Source of the DNA: JBHAEP01 sp041855665
Lineage (GTDB): Bacteria > Patescibacteriota > Saccharimonadia > Saccharimonadales > Saccharimonadaceae
NCBI GenBank assembly: GCA_041855665.1
Contig: JBHAEP010000068.1
Location: forward strand, 1-19,964
Length of the DNA: 19,964 bases
Reading direction: 5' to 3'
Part shown: in pieces, positions 7,248-14,524 of the stretch
Position numbering within the stretch: position 1 is the stretch's first letter
Layout: every line of letters starts with the position of its first letter
Position numbers and translations under genes: made by a program
Notes under the pieces: generated by a model
What the model saw: only the letters and a program-made list of their open reading frames with translations
What the model was told of the DNA's origin: nothing
Database searches by the model: none

Positions 7248-7846
7248 TTGTCTTGCGGGCTATTATTTACTGCGGTGGTTGATTCTGTGGATCTAAATGG
7301 GTTGACGTAGTTGCCTGGCTGAACGGCTGACACCGCTGCTTGCGTTCGCATAGGATTTTTTTCTGTGCTAGATTTTATAATAATTTCTTCGTTGGTTATG
7401 TCGAGTATTTGAGAACGATGGATTAATACCTCGGGGATGGTTAGTCGCCTCATTAGTGATGATTTTACGGTTAATTGTTGAATTTTTTGATCAAGGCTAT
7501 CTAGAGTATAATCTATAACCTTACCTATTAGGGTGCCTTTTTGATCTTTCACTTTGATATTGTTGATATCAAATCCAAAGTCGACAACTTCTTGAATGCG
7601 AATTACGTCCTCGGCAGGAAAAAGCACATCGCTTGAGTCGACTATTATACCCATAGGTCCCATTTCTCTGATATCTATGGTCATTAGATACGATGGGTTA
7701 TCGACTAGATTTTGTCCGGAAACGATAAGCGCTATAACCGAAAGATTTCTCGGGTCCACTAAAAGATCCGAAACAATTCCAAGTTGACCTCCGGTTTGGA
7801 GGCTCATTATTGGAGTGTTTATAAATTTATCTTTAGGTAATAGCAT
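7244..7846 (-). CDS. Protein with two PRC-barrel domains, end of the pilus operon
   Basis: The function is unknown. The 200 residues contain two PRC-barrel-like units. The first (about 5-85) has the pattern PIMSLQTGGQLGIVSDLLVDP followed by a second strand set. The second (about 88-165) has NIKVKDQKGTLIGKVIDYTL. A low-complexity polar tail follows (about 168-200). There is no signal peptide or membrane helix, so it is probably cytoplasmic or membrane-associated through a partner. PRC barrels are known in ribosome maturation (RimM) and as adaptor domains in other proteins. GCGAGGT provides a ribosome binding site eleven bases after the preceding gene. As the last gene of pilM-N-O-X-PRC, it is a candidate accessory pilus factor, which is inference from position only. 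Confidence 0.75.
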   Translation of the reverse strand: MLLPKDKFINTPIMSLQTGGQLGIVSDLLVDPRNLSVIALIVSGQNLVDNPSYLMTIDIREMGPMGIIVDSSDVLFPAEDVIRIQEVVDFGFDINNIKVKDQKGTLIGKVIDYTLDSLDQKIQQLTVKSSLMRRLTIPEVLIHRSQILDITNEEIIIKSSTEKNPMRTQAAVSAVQPGNYVNPFRSTESTTAVNNSPQDN

Positions 7847-7857
7847 AAATACCTCGC

Positions 7858-8154
7858 TTAGTTGTTATTATTCAAAAATGGAGAATTGGTCGGATTGCTG
7901 GCTATTGGCTCATTCGGTTCATCTGAAGTGTGTAGCGTTTCAATATTTTTGATTGTACTTTGGTCAAAAGATATGCCAGTTTCACTACTGTCTTCTGGGT
8001 TTGTTGTGAAAATTAAGCTATATATTATAAAAATAACAAAAGCTAAGCCGCCTATCGCCACCAGTGTAAATATTATAATATGAAATCGTCCAAAAAAAGA
8101 AGATATCAATTGACTAATTTTTCGTGATGATTTATTTTTTTGCATTTTAGCCAC
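7858..8154 (-). CDS. Small single-helix membrane protein in the pilus operon, unrecognised
   Basis: No family is recognised. The GTG start gives 98 residues; an ATG three codons in (first base 8145) is an equally plausible start just past the pilO stop. The protein has a basic N-terminus (about 1-23), one strong membrane helix (about 25-50) and an acidic, Ser/Asn/Pro-rich C-terminal half ending in a run of Asn. A basic front end suggests an inside-to-outside orientation with the disordered tail outside. It overlaps pilO by eight bases when read from GTG and precedes the PRC-barrel gene. The slot after pilO is where PilP sits in Gram-negative pilus operons, but there is no lipobox and no sequence likeness to PilP that I can see. 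Confidence 0.75.
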   Translation of the reverse strand: MAKMQKNKSSRKISQLISSFFGRFHIIIFTLVAIGGLAFVIFIIYSLIFTTNPEDSSETGISFDQSTIKNIETLHTSDEPNEPIASNPTNSPFLNNNN

Positions 8155-8764
8155 GCTTTTGTTCGGTATTGATTGTTATTGGGTCGACGCGGACCTGGCT
8201 TGAGTTTGGTCCGCCCTGGATATTTATTGCAGTAACGTTCATCTTGGGTAAACTAGTTTCAATGTCATTAAGGAAGTTTAGGAAATTGCTATATTCCATC
8301 GGCCCTGAGAAATTTAAAGTGATGGAATTTGGAGATTGAACCACAGATTTGCTAGATGAAGAAGTTGATGAGCTTGATGTTCCGCTAGAGCTTCTGGTTG
8401 ATGTTGATGCTGGCCCAAGGCTTATTGATTCCAATGGTATGGAGTTTTTTGATGCGTATGTCTGAAGTATGTTTATGATTTGAAATTGAGGTAGATCAGA
8501 TGATAAAACTAGTTGCTCAGATTTTTTTACTGTTGATTGATTTTTTTGTAAATCATTTTTAATCGACTGAATCGAATTTAACTGATTTGAAAGCGTTGAA
8601 GATTCGTTTTTTAATTCCTGTAATTTTTGGTTTTCTTGTTTAATCCAAGAATATCCCATCCATGATATTCCTGCGACGGCCGCCACAGTTAAGATGAGTC
8701 CAGAGATCATCAGAGCTCGCACTTTGGTTGCTGTGATTTGTTTATTCTTTGATTTGACTACCAT
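8147..8764 (-). CDS. pilO: Type IV pilus alignment protein PilO
   Basis: PilO forms, with PilN, the membrane-embedded dimer of the pilus alignment subcomplex. The 205 residues show a short basic cytoplasmic tail, one membrane helix (about 17-37), a coiled-coil stretch (about 40-80) and a C-terminal ferredoxin-like domain: LPQFQIINILQTYASKN, then ITLNFSGPMEYSNFLNFLND, a typical PilO pattern. A serine-rich insert (about 119-140) breaks the domain between its first and second halves. The start overlaps the end of pilN by seven bases and has AAGGAG eight bases upstream. The gene order pilM-pilN-pilO supports the call. Confidence 0.88.
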   Translation of the reverse strand: MVVKSKNKQITATKVRALMISGLILTVAAVAGISWMGYSWIKQENQKLQELKNESSTLSNQLNSIQSIKNDLQKNQSTVKKSEQLVLSSDLPQFQIINILQTYASKNSIPLESISLGPASTSTRSSSGTSSSSTSSSSKSVVQSPNSITLNFSGPMEYSNFLNFLNDIETSLPKMNVTAINIQGGPNSSQVRVDPITINTEQKRG

Positions 8765-9309
8765 GAGACCAACTCCTTTTTAAAGGTAACTTTAAGCTCT
8801 AGGATGAATCTATCCTGGCCAGCCATTGTGAGTTCTCCAAACTTTACGGAGCTAACCACATCTTTTGCTTCAGTGAAGGCTTGACGGAGTTTTCGGGCTT
8901 CATTTTCGCTGCCAACTACAGCTGATATTGTTGTTTCTTTTCCGATAGTTTCTGGTGATAATTGAAGTCCGTTGATTTTTATTCCATCGGGAACTATTTG
9001 GTTGATTCTCAGCAAAGCTTTACTATAGCGACTTTCTTTATTGAAGATTGATTTCGCTTGATTTATGTTGCTCTGAAAGGCAAGTGCGCTTTTTTGAGTG
9101 TCTTGATAATTAGATAGCTGTTGATTTGTTTCCTGAATAGACCTTTCAGCATTAGATTTTTCGGCATTTATAAATATAAAAGCCAGGATAAAACATGATA
9201 ATATCGCCAAAGCTGGCACTATTGAAAGTACTATATAGCGTCGCAGTAAAACATTTGATTTCGCTGCTCTTAGTTGACGAATGTCTTCTTTTGGTAAAAG
9301 ATTTATCAT
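8758..9309 (-). CDS. pilN: Type IV pilus assembly protein PilN
   Basis: PilN is the bitopic partner of PilO, and its cytoplasmic N-terminus docks into PilM. The 183 residues begin with the hallmark MINLLP motif (residues 2-6 INLLP), followed by a basic stretch, one membrane helix (about 26-48), a coiled coil (about 50-85) and a small alpha/beta domain (about 95-183, IVPDGIKINGLQLSPE and later KFGELTMAGQDRFILELKV). Length is normal for the family. The ATG overlaps the pilM stop as ATGA, so the two are translationally coupled. Confidence 0.92.
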   Translation of the reverse strand: MINLLPKEDIRQLRAAKSNVLLRRYIVLSIVPALAILSCFILAFIFINAEKSNAERSIQETNQQLSNYQDTQKSALAFQSNINQAKSIFNKESRYSKALLRINQIVPDGIKINGLQLSPETIGKETTISAVVGSENEARKLRQAFTEAKDVVSSVKFGELTMAGQDRFILELKVTFKKELVSW

Positions 9310-10361
9310 TTCCAGATCTCCTCGGAGGTAGTGAGGGCTAGACCGGTGGCTGCAATATATCGTGCTCTAAATTGTTTTTCAGGAGCTTTAAGTTTGCCAA
9401 AATCAAGCTCAGCCCAAGGGCTAGCCACACGAGCCGGCATAATTATGTCGTTTGTAAAAAACTCTCCAATTCCGGGAATATTACTTCCGCCGCCAACTAT
9501 AATTATCTGCTCCAGTTTCTGTTCGCCATTTAAGCGTTCGCTGTAGTATCGCATAACTTTTTTCGTCTCATCTGTAATTCGACTTAGGCTCGGGTTTAAT
9601 GCTCGCATTATTTTTTGTTGACGTGGACCAGCTGAAAGTCCTTGAGAGACTTTTAGTTGATGTGCGTTCTCTAGGCTGGTGTCTAATTTTTTGGCTATAT
9701 CTACAGTGAAATTATTTCCGCCAATTCCAACACTTCCGGTTACGCGGATAGATCCATCTAATATAGCGATATCGGTGCTGGTTTGACTTATGTCTACTAT
9801 GACAGTCGGCAGGTGTCCTTCTTCTGTTTGTTTTAGAATTTTTGCTACAGCATTAATAGACGGGATGATGGCTATCGGGTTGATATCGGAATTTTTGAGC
9901 GATTGAACGACATTGTCTACGATATTTTTCTGCACGGCAGACATAAGTACGACGGCACTTTTGTCGGTCTTTTTGATGACTTCATAATCTAAATATAGAG
10001 AGCTTGTTGGAACTGGAATATACTGATCAGCTTCGAGCTCAACGGCATTTTCTATGTCAGACTCGTTCTTGAGGGGTATTGAGAATGTACGAGAAAAGGT
10101 TCGGCTAGTTGGTATTCCAACTACGGCGTCGGTTAAGGGGACTTTTCCGATGATGTTGTTTTTAAATAGTTCTTTAATTTTATCTTCAAGATAGGTATCA
10201 TTTTTTTGAAGGCAATTTTGAAGTTCCTTGGGGTCGATTTCAATACTACCATACCCATGAACTGTCAGTTTTTTAGGGTCAGCAAACATAACTTTGATGC
10301 CAGTATGACTGATATCAATTCCTATGATCGGTTTATCTTTATGAAATAGTATATTACTCAT
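9306..10361 (-). CDS. pilM: Type IV pilus actin-like ATPase PilM
   Basis: PilM is the cytoplasmic FtsA/actin-like protein that binds PilN and links the alignment complex to the motor. The 351 residues show the ASKHA nucleotide-binding motifs in order: phosphate 1 GIDISHTGIK (14-23), the conserved VELEADQYIPVP (107-118), phosphate 2 VDISQTSTDIAI (189-200) and the adenosine motif IVGGGSNIPG (288-297). It has its own promoter (10396-10404) in the 60-base gap after pilC, with a leader of about 28 bases and no clear ribosome binding site. It ends in TGA, the only TGA stop among the genes of this window, in an ATGA overlap with pilN. Confidence 0.95.
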   Translation of the reverse strand: MSNILFHKDKPIIGIDISHTGIKVMFADPKKLTVHGYGSIEIDPKELQNCLQKNDTYLEDKIKELFKNNIIGKVPLTDAVVGIPTSRTFSRTFSIPLKNESDIENAVELEADQYIPVPTSSLYLDYEVIKKTDKSAVVLMSAVQKNIVDNVVQSLKNSDINPIAIIPSINAVAKILKQTEEGHLPTVIVDISQTSTDIAILDGSIRVTGSVGIGGNNFTVDIAKKLDTSLENAHQLKVSQGLSAGPRQQKIMRALNPSLSRITDETKKVMRYYSERLNGEQKLEQIIIVGGGSNIPGIGEFFTNDIIMPARVASPWAELDFGKLKAPEKQFRARYIAATGLALTTSEEIWK

Positions 10362-10395
10362 ATGTTGCCCACAAAAACATCTGATTATGAATAAA

Positions 10396-10404
10396 ATTAT
10401 AGCA
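10396..10404 (-). promoter_or_regulatory. Extended -10 promoter for pilM-N-O-X-PRC
   Basis: On the minus strand, TGC followed by perfect TATAAT puts the start of transcription near 10389, about 28 bases before the pilM ATG. It lies in the only sizeable gap of the pilus locus, so pilBC and pilMNO can be transcribed separately. No terminator is visible after pilC, so readthrough from pilB is also likely. Confidence 0.65.
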
Positions 10405-10421
10405 TAAGAGCTTTGTTTTTT

Positions 10422-11651
10422 CTAGCCTTTGATATTGTTCGCCATGCCGGCAATTGGACCCATGACGCTTGCTGCAATTAATCCAACCATTCCGCCCATA
10501 ATAACAATCATTACAGGTTCTATGATTGAGCTGATACTTCCAATTGCCGCATCAACCTCTTCTTCGTAAAATTCAGCTACTCGAACTAGAACCTTGTCTG
10601 TTTGACCGGTTTCTTCTCCTACAGAAAGCATCTGTGCGGTGATGGCAGGGAAAAGATCTTCGTATTCTTCTATCACTTTAGAGAGTTGTTTTCCGTTGGT
10701 AACTTCTTGAGCTGCATTCATTAGGGCTTCTTCATATACTGTGTTGCCGATTGCTCTTGCTGTAACACTTAATGACTCTAGGACTGCTACGCCGGCGCCC
10801 ATTAAAGCTGAAAAAGTTCGAGCAAAACGTGCTACGGCTATTTTTTGTACAATTCCTCTAATCGCAGGAATTTTTAGAAGTAATTTATGGAATTGTCGTC
10901 GGCCTTTGTCGGTTTTGATATATTTTATTGTTAAAAATACAACTCCAATAATTCCAGGTATAATAATATACCACCAGTTTAAAATGAAACTACTGAGGCC
11001 TAGCATGAATTCAGTTAAAGCTGGAAGTTTGGCATCTTCGCCACCCAAATCTTTGATAGTTTTACCTATAGTAGGGATTACAAATATCATCAAACCAAAA
11101 AATGCGGCGATTGTTATGAAGATCAAAACCATCGGGTAGGTCATTGAGCTTTTAATTTTTTTCTTGATACTAGATGCTTTTTCTTGCTGCAAGGCTAGTC
11201 GCTTTAAGATGTCGTCTAGAATACCTGCTGCTTCACCTGCGCGTACCATATTAACATAGACGTTGTTGAAGACTGTCGGATGTTGCTCTAGGGCGTCAGC
11301 TAAAGACATACCGCCTTCGATATCTTTACTGACGTTTTCCAGGATTTCCTTTAGCGGCTTACTCTCTGCATGGGCTGCCAGGGAGTTGAGTGATCTTAAG
11401 ATTGGCACCCCAGCGCTAATCATTGCGCTCAACTGGCGAGTTAGCATAACGATGTCTTCGCTTTTAACTCGACCTTTAAAATTCAAGTTTAAAAATCCAG
11501 ATTTACCGCTGGATTTTGTCTCCGTGATTGATATTGGGCGCAGACCTTGTTTCAATAGGGATGCCATGACTGCGCTTTTATCGCTGGCCTCAAGAGTTCC
11601 GTTGATGGATTCCTGATTTTTATTGACAGCAATATATTTAAAGGTTGCCAT
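10422..11651 (-). CDS. pilC: Type IV pilus inner-membrane platform protein PilC
   Basis: PilC is the polytopic platform on which the PilB ATPase turns pilin insertion into polymerisation. The 409 residues contain two T2SSF (GspF) repeats, about 65-195 and 272-400, with the signature stretches TRQLSAMISAGVPILRSLNS (71-90) and FARTFSALMGAGVAVLESLS (266-285), and MVRAGEAAGILDDIL against MLSVGEETGQTDKVL. Membrane helices lie near 174-196, 221-243 and 379-401. Length is standard. It starts eight bases after pilB, so the two are probably one transcript. Minus-strand promoter elements lie just after it, for pilM. Confidence 0.96.
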   Translation of the reverse strand: MATFKYIAVNKNQESINGTLEASDKSAVMASLLKQGLRPISITETKSSGKSGFLNLNFKGRVKSEDIVMLTRQLSAMISAGVPILRSLNSLAAHAESKPLKEILENVSKDIEGGMSLADALEQHPTVFNNVYVNMVRAGEAAGILDDILKRLALQQEKASSIKKKIKSSMTYPMVLIFITIAAFFGLMIFVIPTIGKTIKDLGGEDAKLPALTEFMLGLSSFILNWWYIIIPGIIGVVFLTIKYIKTDKGRRQFHKLLLKIPAIRGIVQKIAVARFARTFSALMGAGVAVLESLSVTARAIGNTVYEEALMNAAQEVTNGKQLSKVIEEYEDLFPAITAQMLSVGEETGQTDKVLVRVAEFYEEEVDAAIGSISSIIEPVMIVIMGGMVGLIAASVMGPIAGMANNIKG

Positions 11652-11659
11652 AATATGTC

Positions 11660-13441
11660 CTATTCTTTAGTTACGCGCAGCACTTCCTCTATTGTTGTAG
11701 CTCCGCGAATAGCTTTTACTAGTCCGTCTGTTTGCATAGTAATCATACCTTCGGCGATTGCTTTATCTTGGATTTCGGCGCTAGTGGCATTTGCTACGAT
11801 CATTTTTTCAATATCGTGAGACATGCCTAGGACTTCGTAAATTCCAACTCGACCTCTGAAGCCTATGTGATTACAGTCATCGCATCCTTCAGGGTTTGCT
11901 TTCCATAGGTATTCAATTTCATTGTCGCTAGTATTTAGGCTTGTTTCGCCTCCAACTTTTTGGTCGCTAGCTTGACGCTCTAGGTCGTGGATGTATTCAA
12001 TATTTTGATCCTCTTTTAGGTTGAAAAGCTTTACTAGGGCGTCCACCTCTTCCTTTTCTGGTCTGTATTTGATTCGACAAATAGGGCAAAGTCTGCGAAC
12101 TAGTCGCTGTCCAACTACGGCCTTGACTGTAGATGCTATCAAAAACGGCTCAATACCCATGTCTAGAAGTCGAGGTAAAGTCGTTGCTGCGTTGTTGGTG
12201 TGAAGTGTAGAGAATACCAGATGTCCCGTTAGCGCAGCCTGAACGCCTAGATTTGCGGTTTCGCCGTCTCGAATCTCTCCTACCATGATAATGTTCGGGT
12301 CTTGGCGAAGCAATGCTCGAAGTCCTGAGGCGAAGGTCATCCCTGCCTTAACGTTGGTCTGAGTTTGATTGACGCCGGGGATTTTGTATTCTACTGGGTC
12401 TTCGATTGTTGATATATTTACATCAGGGGTGTTCAATCTGGATAGAACACTAAAGAGACTAGTTGATTTACCTGATCCGGTCGGTCCAGTTACTAAAATC
12501 ATACCGTTTGGTTCGGTTAGTGCGTTGTTCATTGTTGCAAGAGCTTTACCCCAATATCCAAGCTCCTCTAGACTAATCGCCTTATTACTTTCATCTAGAA
12601 TACGCATTACAACTTTTTCACCATCTGCTATAGGTAGAGTTGAGACACGTAGTGCATATTGTTTTCCGGCCACACCAATTTTAAAGCGACCATCTTGTGG
12701 AACACGTCGTTCATCAATTTTTAGATTTGATAAAATTTTGATTCGACTAATTAAAGCCCCTAAAACACCGATAGGTAGCTGATTTACTTCTTTTAAGACA
12801 CCATCTATACGGTAGCGTATCTGAATAAATGTTTCTCGTGGTTCAATGTGAATATCGCTAGCATTTGATCGTATGGCATATTCGAGTATTAAATTGACAG
12901 TTTGAGCTATCGGTGAATCTTCAGCGATGTCTTCTTGTTTGACAGACTGATCTTCCGTACTTGATTCAGTTTGAATTTCGACAACCCTGTTCAATTCTTC
13001 GTTTACATCGCCGCGATAATTTTCTAGACATTCTAAAATATTTTGCTCAGTAGCAATGTATATTTTAATGTTTTCACCGAGTTCTTTTTTAATGAAATCT
13101 ATAGCTTGAACATCATCTGGATCGTCAGTGGCTAGATGTTGAACCCCGTCTTCATCAATATTGAATAATACGACATTATATTGCCTAGCTATTCTTTCTG
13201 GAATTTTCTGTAGAATATCACTCGGTATTTCAGATGGGTCAATTTCTGCAAAAGGAATACCTGTGTATTCTGAAAAAGCTTTAAAGATTGCTTTTTCATC
13301 CATAATCTCATTTGCAATAATCACCTCCTGAAGAGAAGTGTTATCATTTTTGGCTTGATCTAGAAGAGAGGTGATTTTTGTATCATCAGCGATCCCACCT
13401 CGCTCTAGCAATTTTCTCATTGTAATGTCGGAAATATGCAT
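11660..13441 (-). CDS. pilB: Type IV pilus extension ATPase PilB (GspE family)
   Basis: PilB is the hexameric cytoplasmic motor for pilus extension. The 593 residues have an N-terminal MshEN-like domain (about 1-145) and the GspE N2 and C domains. Walker A is GPTGSGKST (319-327), the Asp box STIEDPVEY (344-352), Walker B IIMVGEIRD (384-392) and the His box LTGHLVFSTLHTN (404-416). A tetracysteine zinc site is formed by C452, C455, C520 and C523; the two halves are separated by a 64-residue insert that is acidic and rather variable in appearance. Every catalytic motif is intact. The gene is divergent from tsaE; its upstream DNA is AT-rich without a convincing -10 or ribosome binding site. The retraction ATPase PilT is not in this window. 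Confidence 0.96.
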   Translation of the reverse strand: MHISDITMRKLLERGGIADDTKITSLLDQAKNDNTSLQEVIIANEIMDEKAIFKAFSEYTGIPFAEIDPSEIPSDILQKIPERIARQYNVVLFNIDEDGVQHLATDDPDDVQAIDFIKKELGENIKIYIATEQNILECLENYRGDVNEELNRVVEIQTESSTEDQSVKQEDIAEDSPIAQTVNLILEYAIRSNASDIHIEPRETFIQIRYRIDGVLKEVNQLPIGVLGALISRIKILSNLKIDERRVPQDGRFKIGVAGKQYALRVSTLPIADGEKVVMRILDESNKAISLEELGYWGKALATMNNALTEPNGMILVTGPTGSGKSTSLFSVLSRLNTPDVNISTIEDPVEYKIPGVNQTQTNVKAGMTFASGLRALLRQDPNIIMVGEIRDGETANLGVQAALTGHLVFSTLHTNNAATTLPRLLDMGIEPFLIASTVKAVVGQRLVRRLCPICRIKYRPEKEEVDALVKLFNLKEDQNIEYIHDLERQASDQKVGGETSLNTSDNEIEYLWKANPEGCDDCNHIGFRGRVGIYEVLGMSHDIEKMIVANATSAEIQDKAIAEGMITMQTDGLVKAIRGATTIEEVLRVTKE

Positions 13442-13514
13442 AATACTTAAGTTTATTTTATATAATTTTTTGTAAAAAATCTAGTCTCGAGATAATTTAG
13501 CTGGATTGTTTTTA

Positions 13515-13523
13515 TGTTATAAT
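13515..13523 (+). promoter_or_regulatory. Extended -10 promoter of tsaE-tsaB
   Basis: TGT followed by perfect TATAAT (13518-13523) ends six bases (TTTATT) before the ATG at 13530. Transcription should start at or beside that ATG, which would make the mRNA leaderless. The promoter also argues against the longer TTG start at 13506, which would lie upstream of it. Confidence 0.65.
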
Positions 13524-13529
13524 TTTATT

Positions 13530-13964
13530 ATGAAATTTAATTCCGTAAACTTGGAGAAATTAGATCAGATAGCTAAAGTTGTTGCTGGTCAAATTGAAAG
13601 TGGAGTTATTGAATTGATAGGCGATGTTGGAGCTGGCAAGACAACCTTCACTAAAAGTTTGGGTAAACATTTGGGTATTTCTGAGGAGGTGCAAAGTCCT
13701 AGTTTTACGATTTCTAGAGTTTACGATTTGAGTGATGGTAGAGTTTTGGCTCACTATGATTTCTATCGGCTTACAGATGCCGGAGTTATGGCTGATGAAT
13801 TGTATGATGCAACTCACGATCCATCCACTATCACGGTAGTAGAATGGGCTGATATTGTAGACGGGGTTTTACCCGAGGATAGGGTTATTGTCAAAATAAC
13901 ATCTACTGCTGAAGATTTGAGAGATGTTGAGGTTTTGGGATTAAACGAGGAAGTATGGCTGTAA
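13530..13964 (+). CDS. tsaE: t6A biosynthesis ATPase TsaE
   Basis: TsaE is the ATPase of the TsaBDE complex that makes N6-threonylcarbamoyladenosine at position 37 of ANN-decoding tRNAs. From the ATG it has 144 residues: Walker A GDVGAGKT (31-38), then SPSFTI (56-61), HYDFYRL (75-81) and VVEWADI (103-109), all family hallmarks. An in-frame TTG at 13506 would add eight residues but precedes the promoter, so the ATG is preferred. There is no ribosome binding site, which fits a leaderless mRNA. It overlaps tsaB by ten bases. The partner TsaD is not in the window. Confidence 0.95.
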   Translation: MKFNSVNLEKLDQIAKVVAGQIESGVIELIGDVGAGKTTFTKSLGKHLGISEEVQSPSFTISRVYDLSDGRVLAHYDFYRLTDAGVMADELYDATHDPSTITVVEWADIVDGVLPEDRVIVKITSTAEDLRDVEVLGLNEEVWL

Positions 13965-14347
13965 AATTATTTTTAGATACGACTAGTCCGGTCTGTCGAC
14001 TTTGGTTGATTAAAGGAGGTGTTGAACACTATTTTGAGCGTGAAGTTGGGCGTGATTTGGCTCGTACTTTGCTAGGTATTATAGTTGGCGAGCTCGAGGG
14101 TATCGACGCTGATATTCAAGATGTTTCAATGATTGGAGTGTTGAGGGGGCCTGGCAGCTTTACTGGCATCAGGATTGGCTTATCTGTTTTGAATACAATC
14201 GCGAGCGAAAACCAGATTCCTATAGTCGGTGCTATTGGAGATGGTTGGCGAGAGGAGTGTTTATCTAGGCTTGAAAGCGGAGAGAATGACAATCTCGTAA
14301 TGCCATTTTATGATCGTCCGGTAAATATTACAACGCCAAGAAAATAG
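13955..14347 (+). CDS. tsaB: Short TsaB-like protein, t6A complex scaffold
   Basis: TsaB is the inactive TsaD paralogue that bridges TsaD and TsaE. The N-terminal ASKHA half is clear: LFLDTTSPVCRLWLI (5-19), GRDLARTLL (32-40) and the diagnostic GPGSFTGIRIGLS (65-77). At 130 residues it is far shorter than the usual 220-240. Residues 98-110 already belong to a polar linker, and the last part (PFYDRP at about 117-122) resembles the PxYxRP found at the very end of full-length TsaB. The second subdomain therefore seems removed from the middle, not simply cut off; this reading is inference. It overlaps tsaE by ten bases, with GAGG upstream of its ATG. I see no frameshift remnant downstream. Confidence 0.85.
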   Translation: MAVKLFLDTTSPVCRLWLIKGGVEHYFEREVGRDLARTLLGIIVGELEGIDADIQDVSMIGVLRGPGSFTGIRIGLSVLNTIASENQIPIVGAIGDGWREECLSRLESGENDNLVMPFYDRPVNITTPRK

Positions 14348-14524
14348 CTAGTTATTTTTAAATTTTCAGCGTATAATTATAAAAGAGGTTATTTATCGTT
14401 AATCTCTTTTTTGAAAAAGCAAGAATTTTATAGAATATTGATGATTTTTAGCTTATTGTGATGATGACGAGTCAAGGCGAAAACTTGACCAATTGGCTAA
14501 ATATTATCAAGAAAGGAATTTATA
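14348..14524 (+). promoter_or_regulatory. 177-base leader region upstream of rny
   Basis: No gene is seen here. The stretch holds a candidate TATAAT (14372-14377, without the TGN extension or a -35 match), the terminator-like hairpin at 14381-14412, and a second hairpin, GTCAAG (14471-14476) with CTTGAC (14484-14489) around a GCGAAAA loop. The rny ribosome binding site GAAAGGA follows. It is by far the longest leader in the window, which suggests control of rny after transcription, but this is inference. Confidence 0.45.
14381..14412 (+). terminator. Probable intrinsic terminator after tsaB
   Basis: An 11-bp stem with one G-T wobble pairs AAAAGAGGTTA (14381-14391) with TAATCTCTTTT (14400-14410) around an 8-base loop, and a run of six T ends at 14412. 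The stem is AT-rich, so strength is uncertain. If the TATAAT at 14372 is a real promoter, the hairpin would instead sit at the 5' end of the rny transcript. Confidence 0.55.

Noticed and set aside
13442..13480. Promoter for pilB from TTTACA and TATAAA on the minus strand
   Set aside because: The two elements are only about eight bases apart, so they cannot form a normal promoter; the region is simply AT-rich.
13485..13492. Palindrome TCTCGAGA between tsaE and pilB
   Set aside because: Eight bases, without extension into the flanks or a second copy; too weak to call an operator.
13506..13529. TTG start for tsaE adding eight residues
   Set aside because: It lies upstream of the extended -10, and the added residues are not family-like; ATG 13530 fits both promoter and homologues.
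14372..14377. TATAAT as the definite rny promoter
   Set aside because: It has no TGN extension or -35 and lies against a terminator-like hairpin, so I mention it only as part of the leader.
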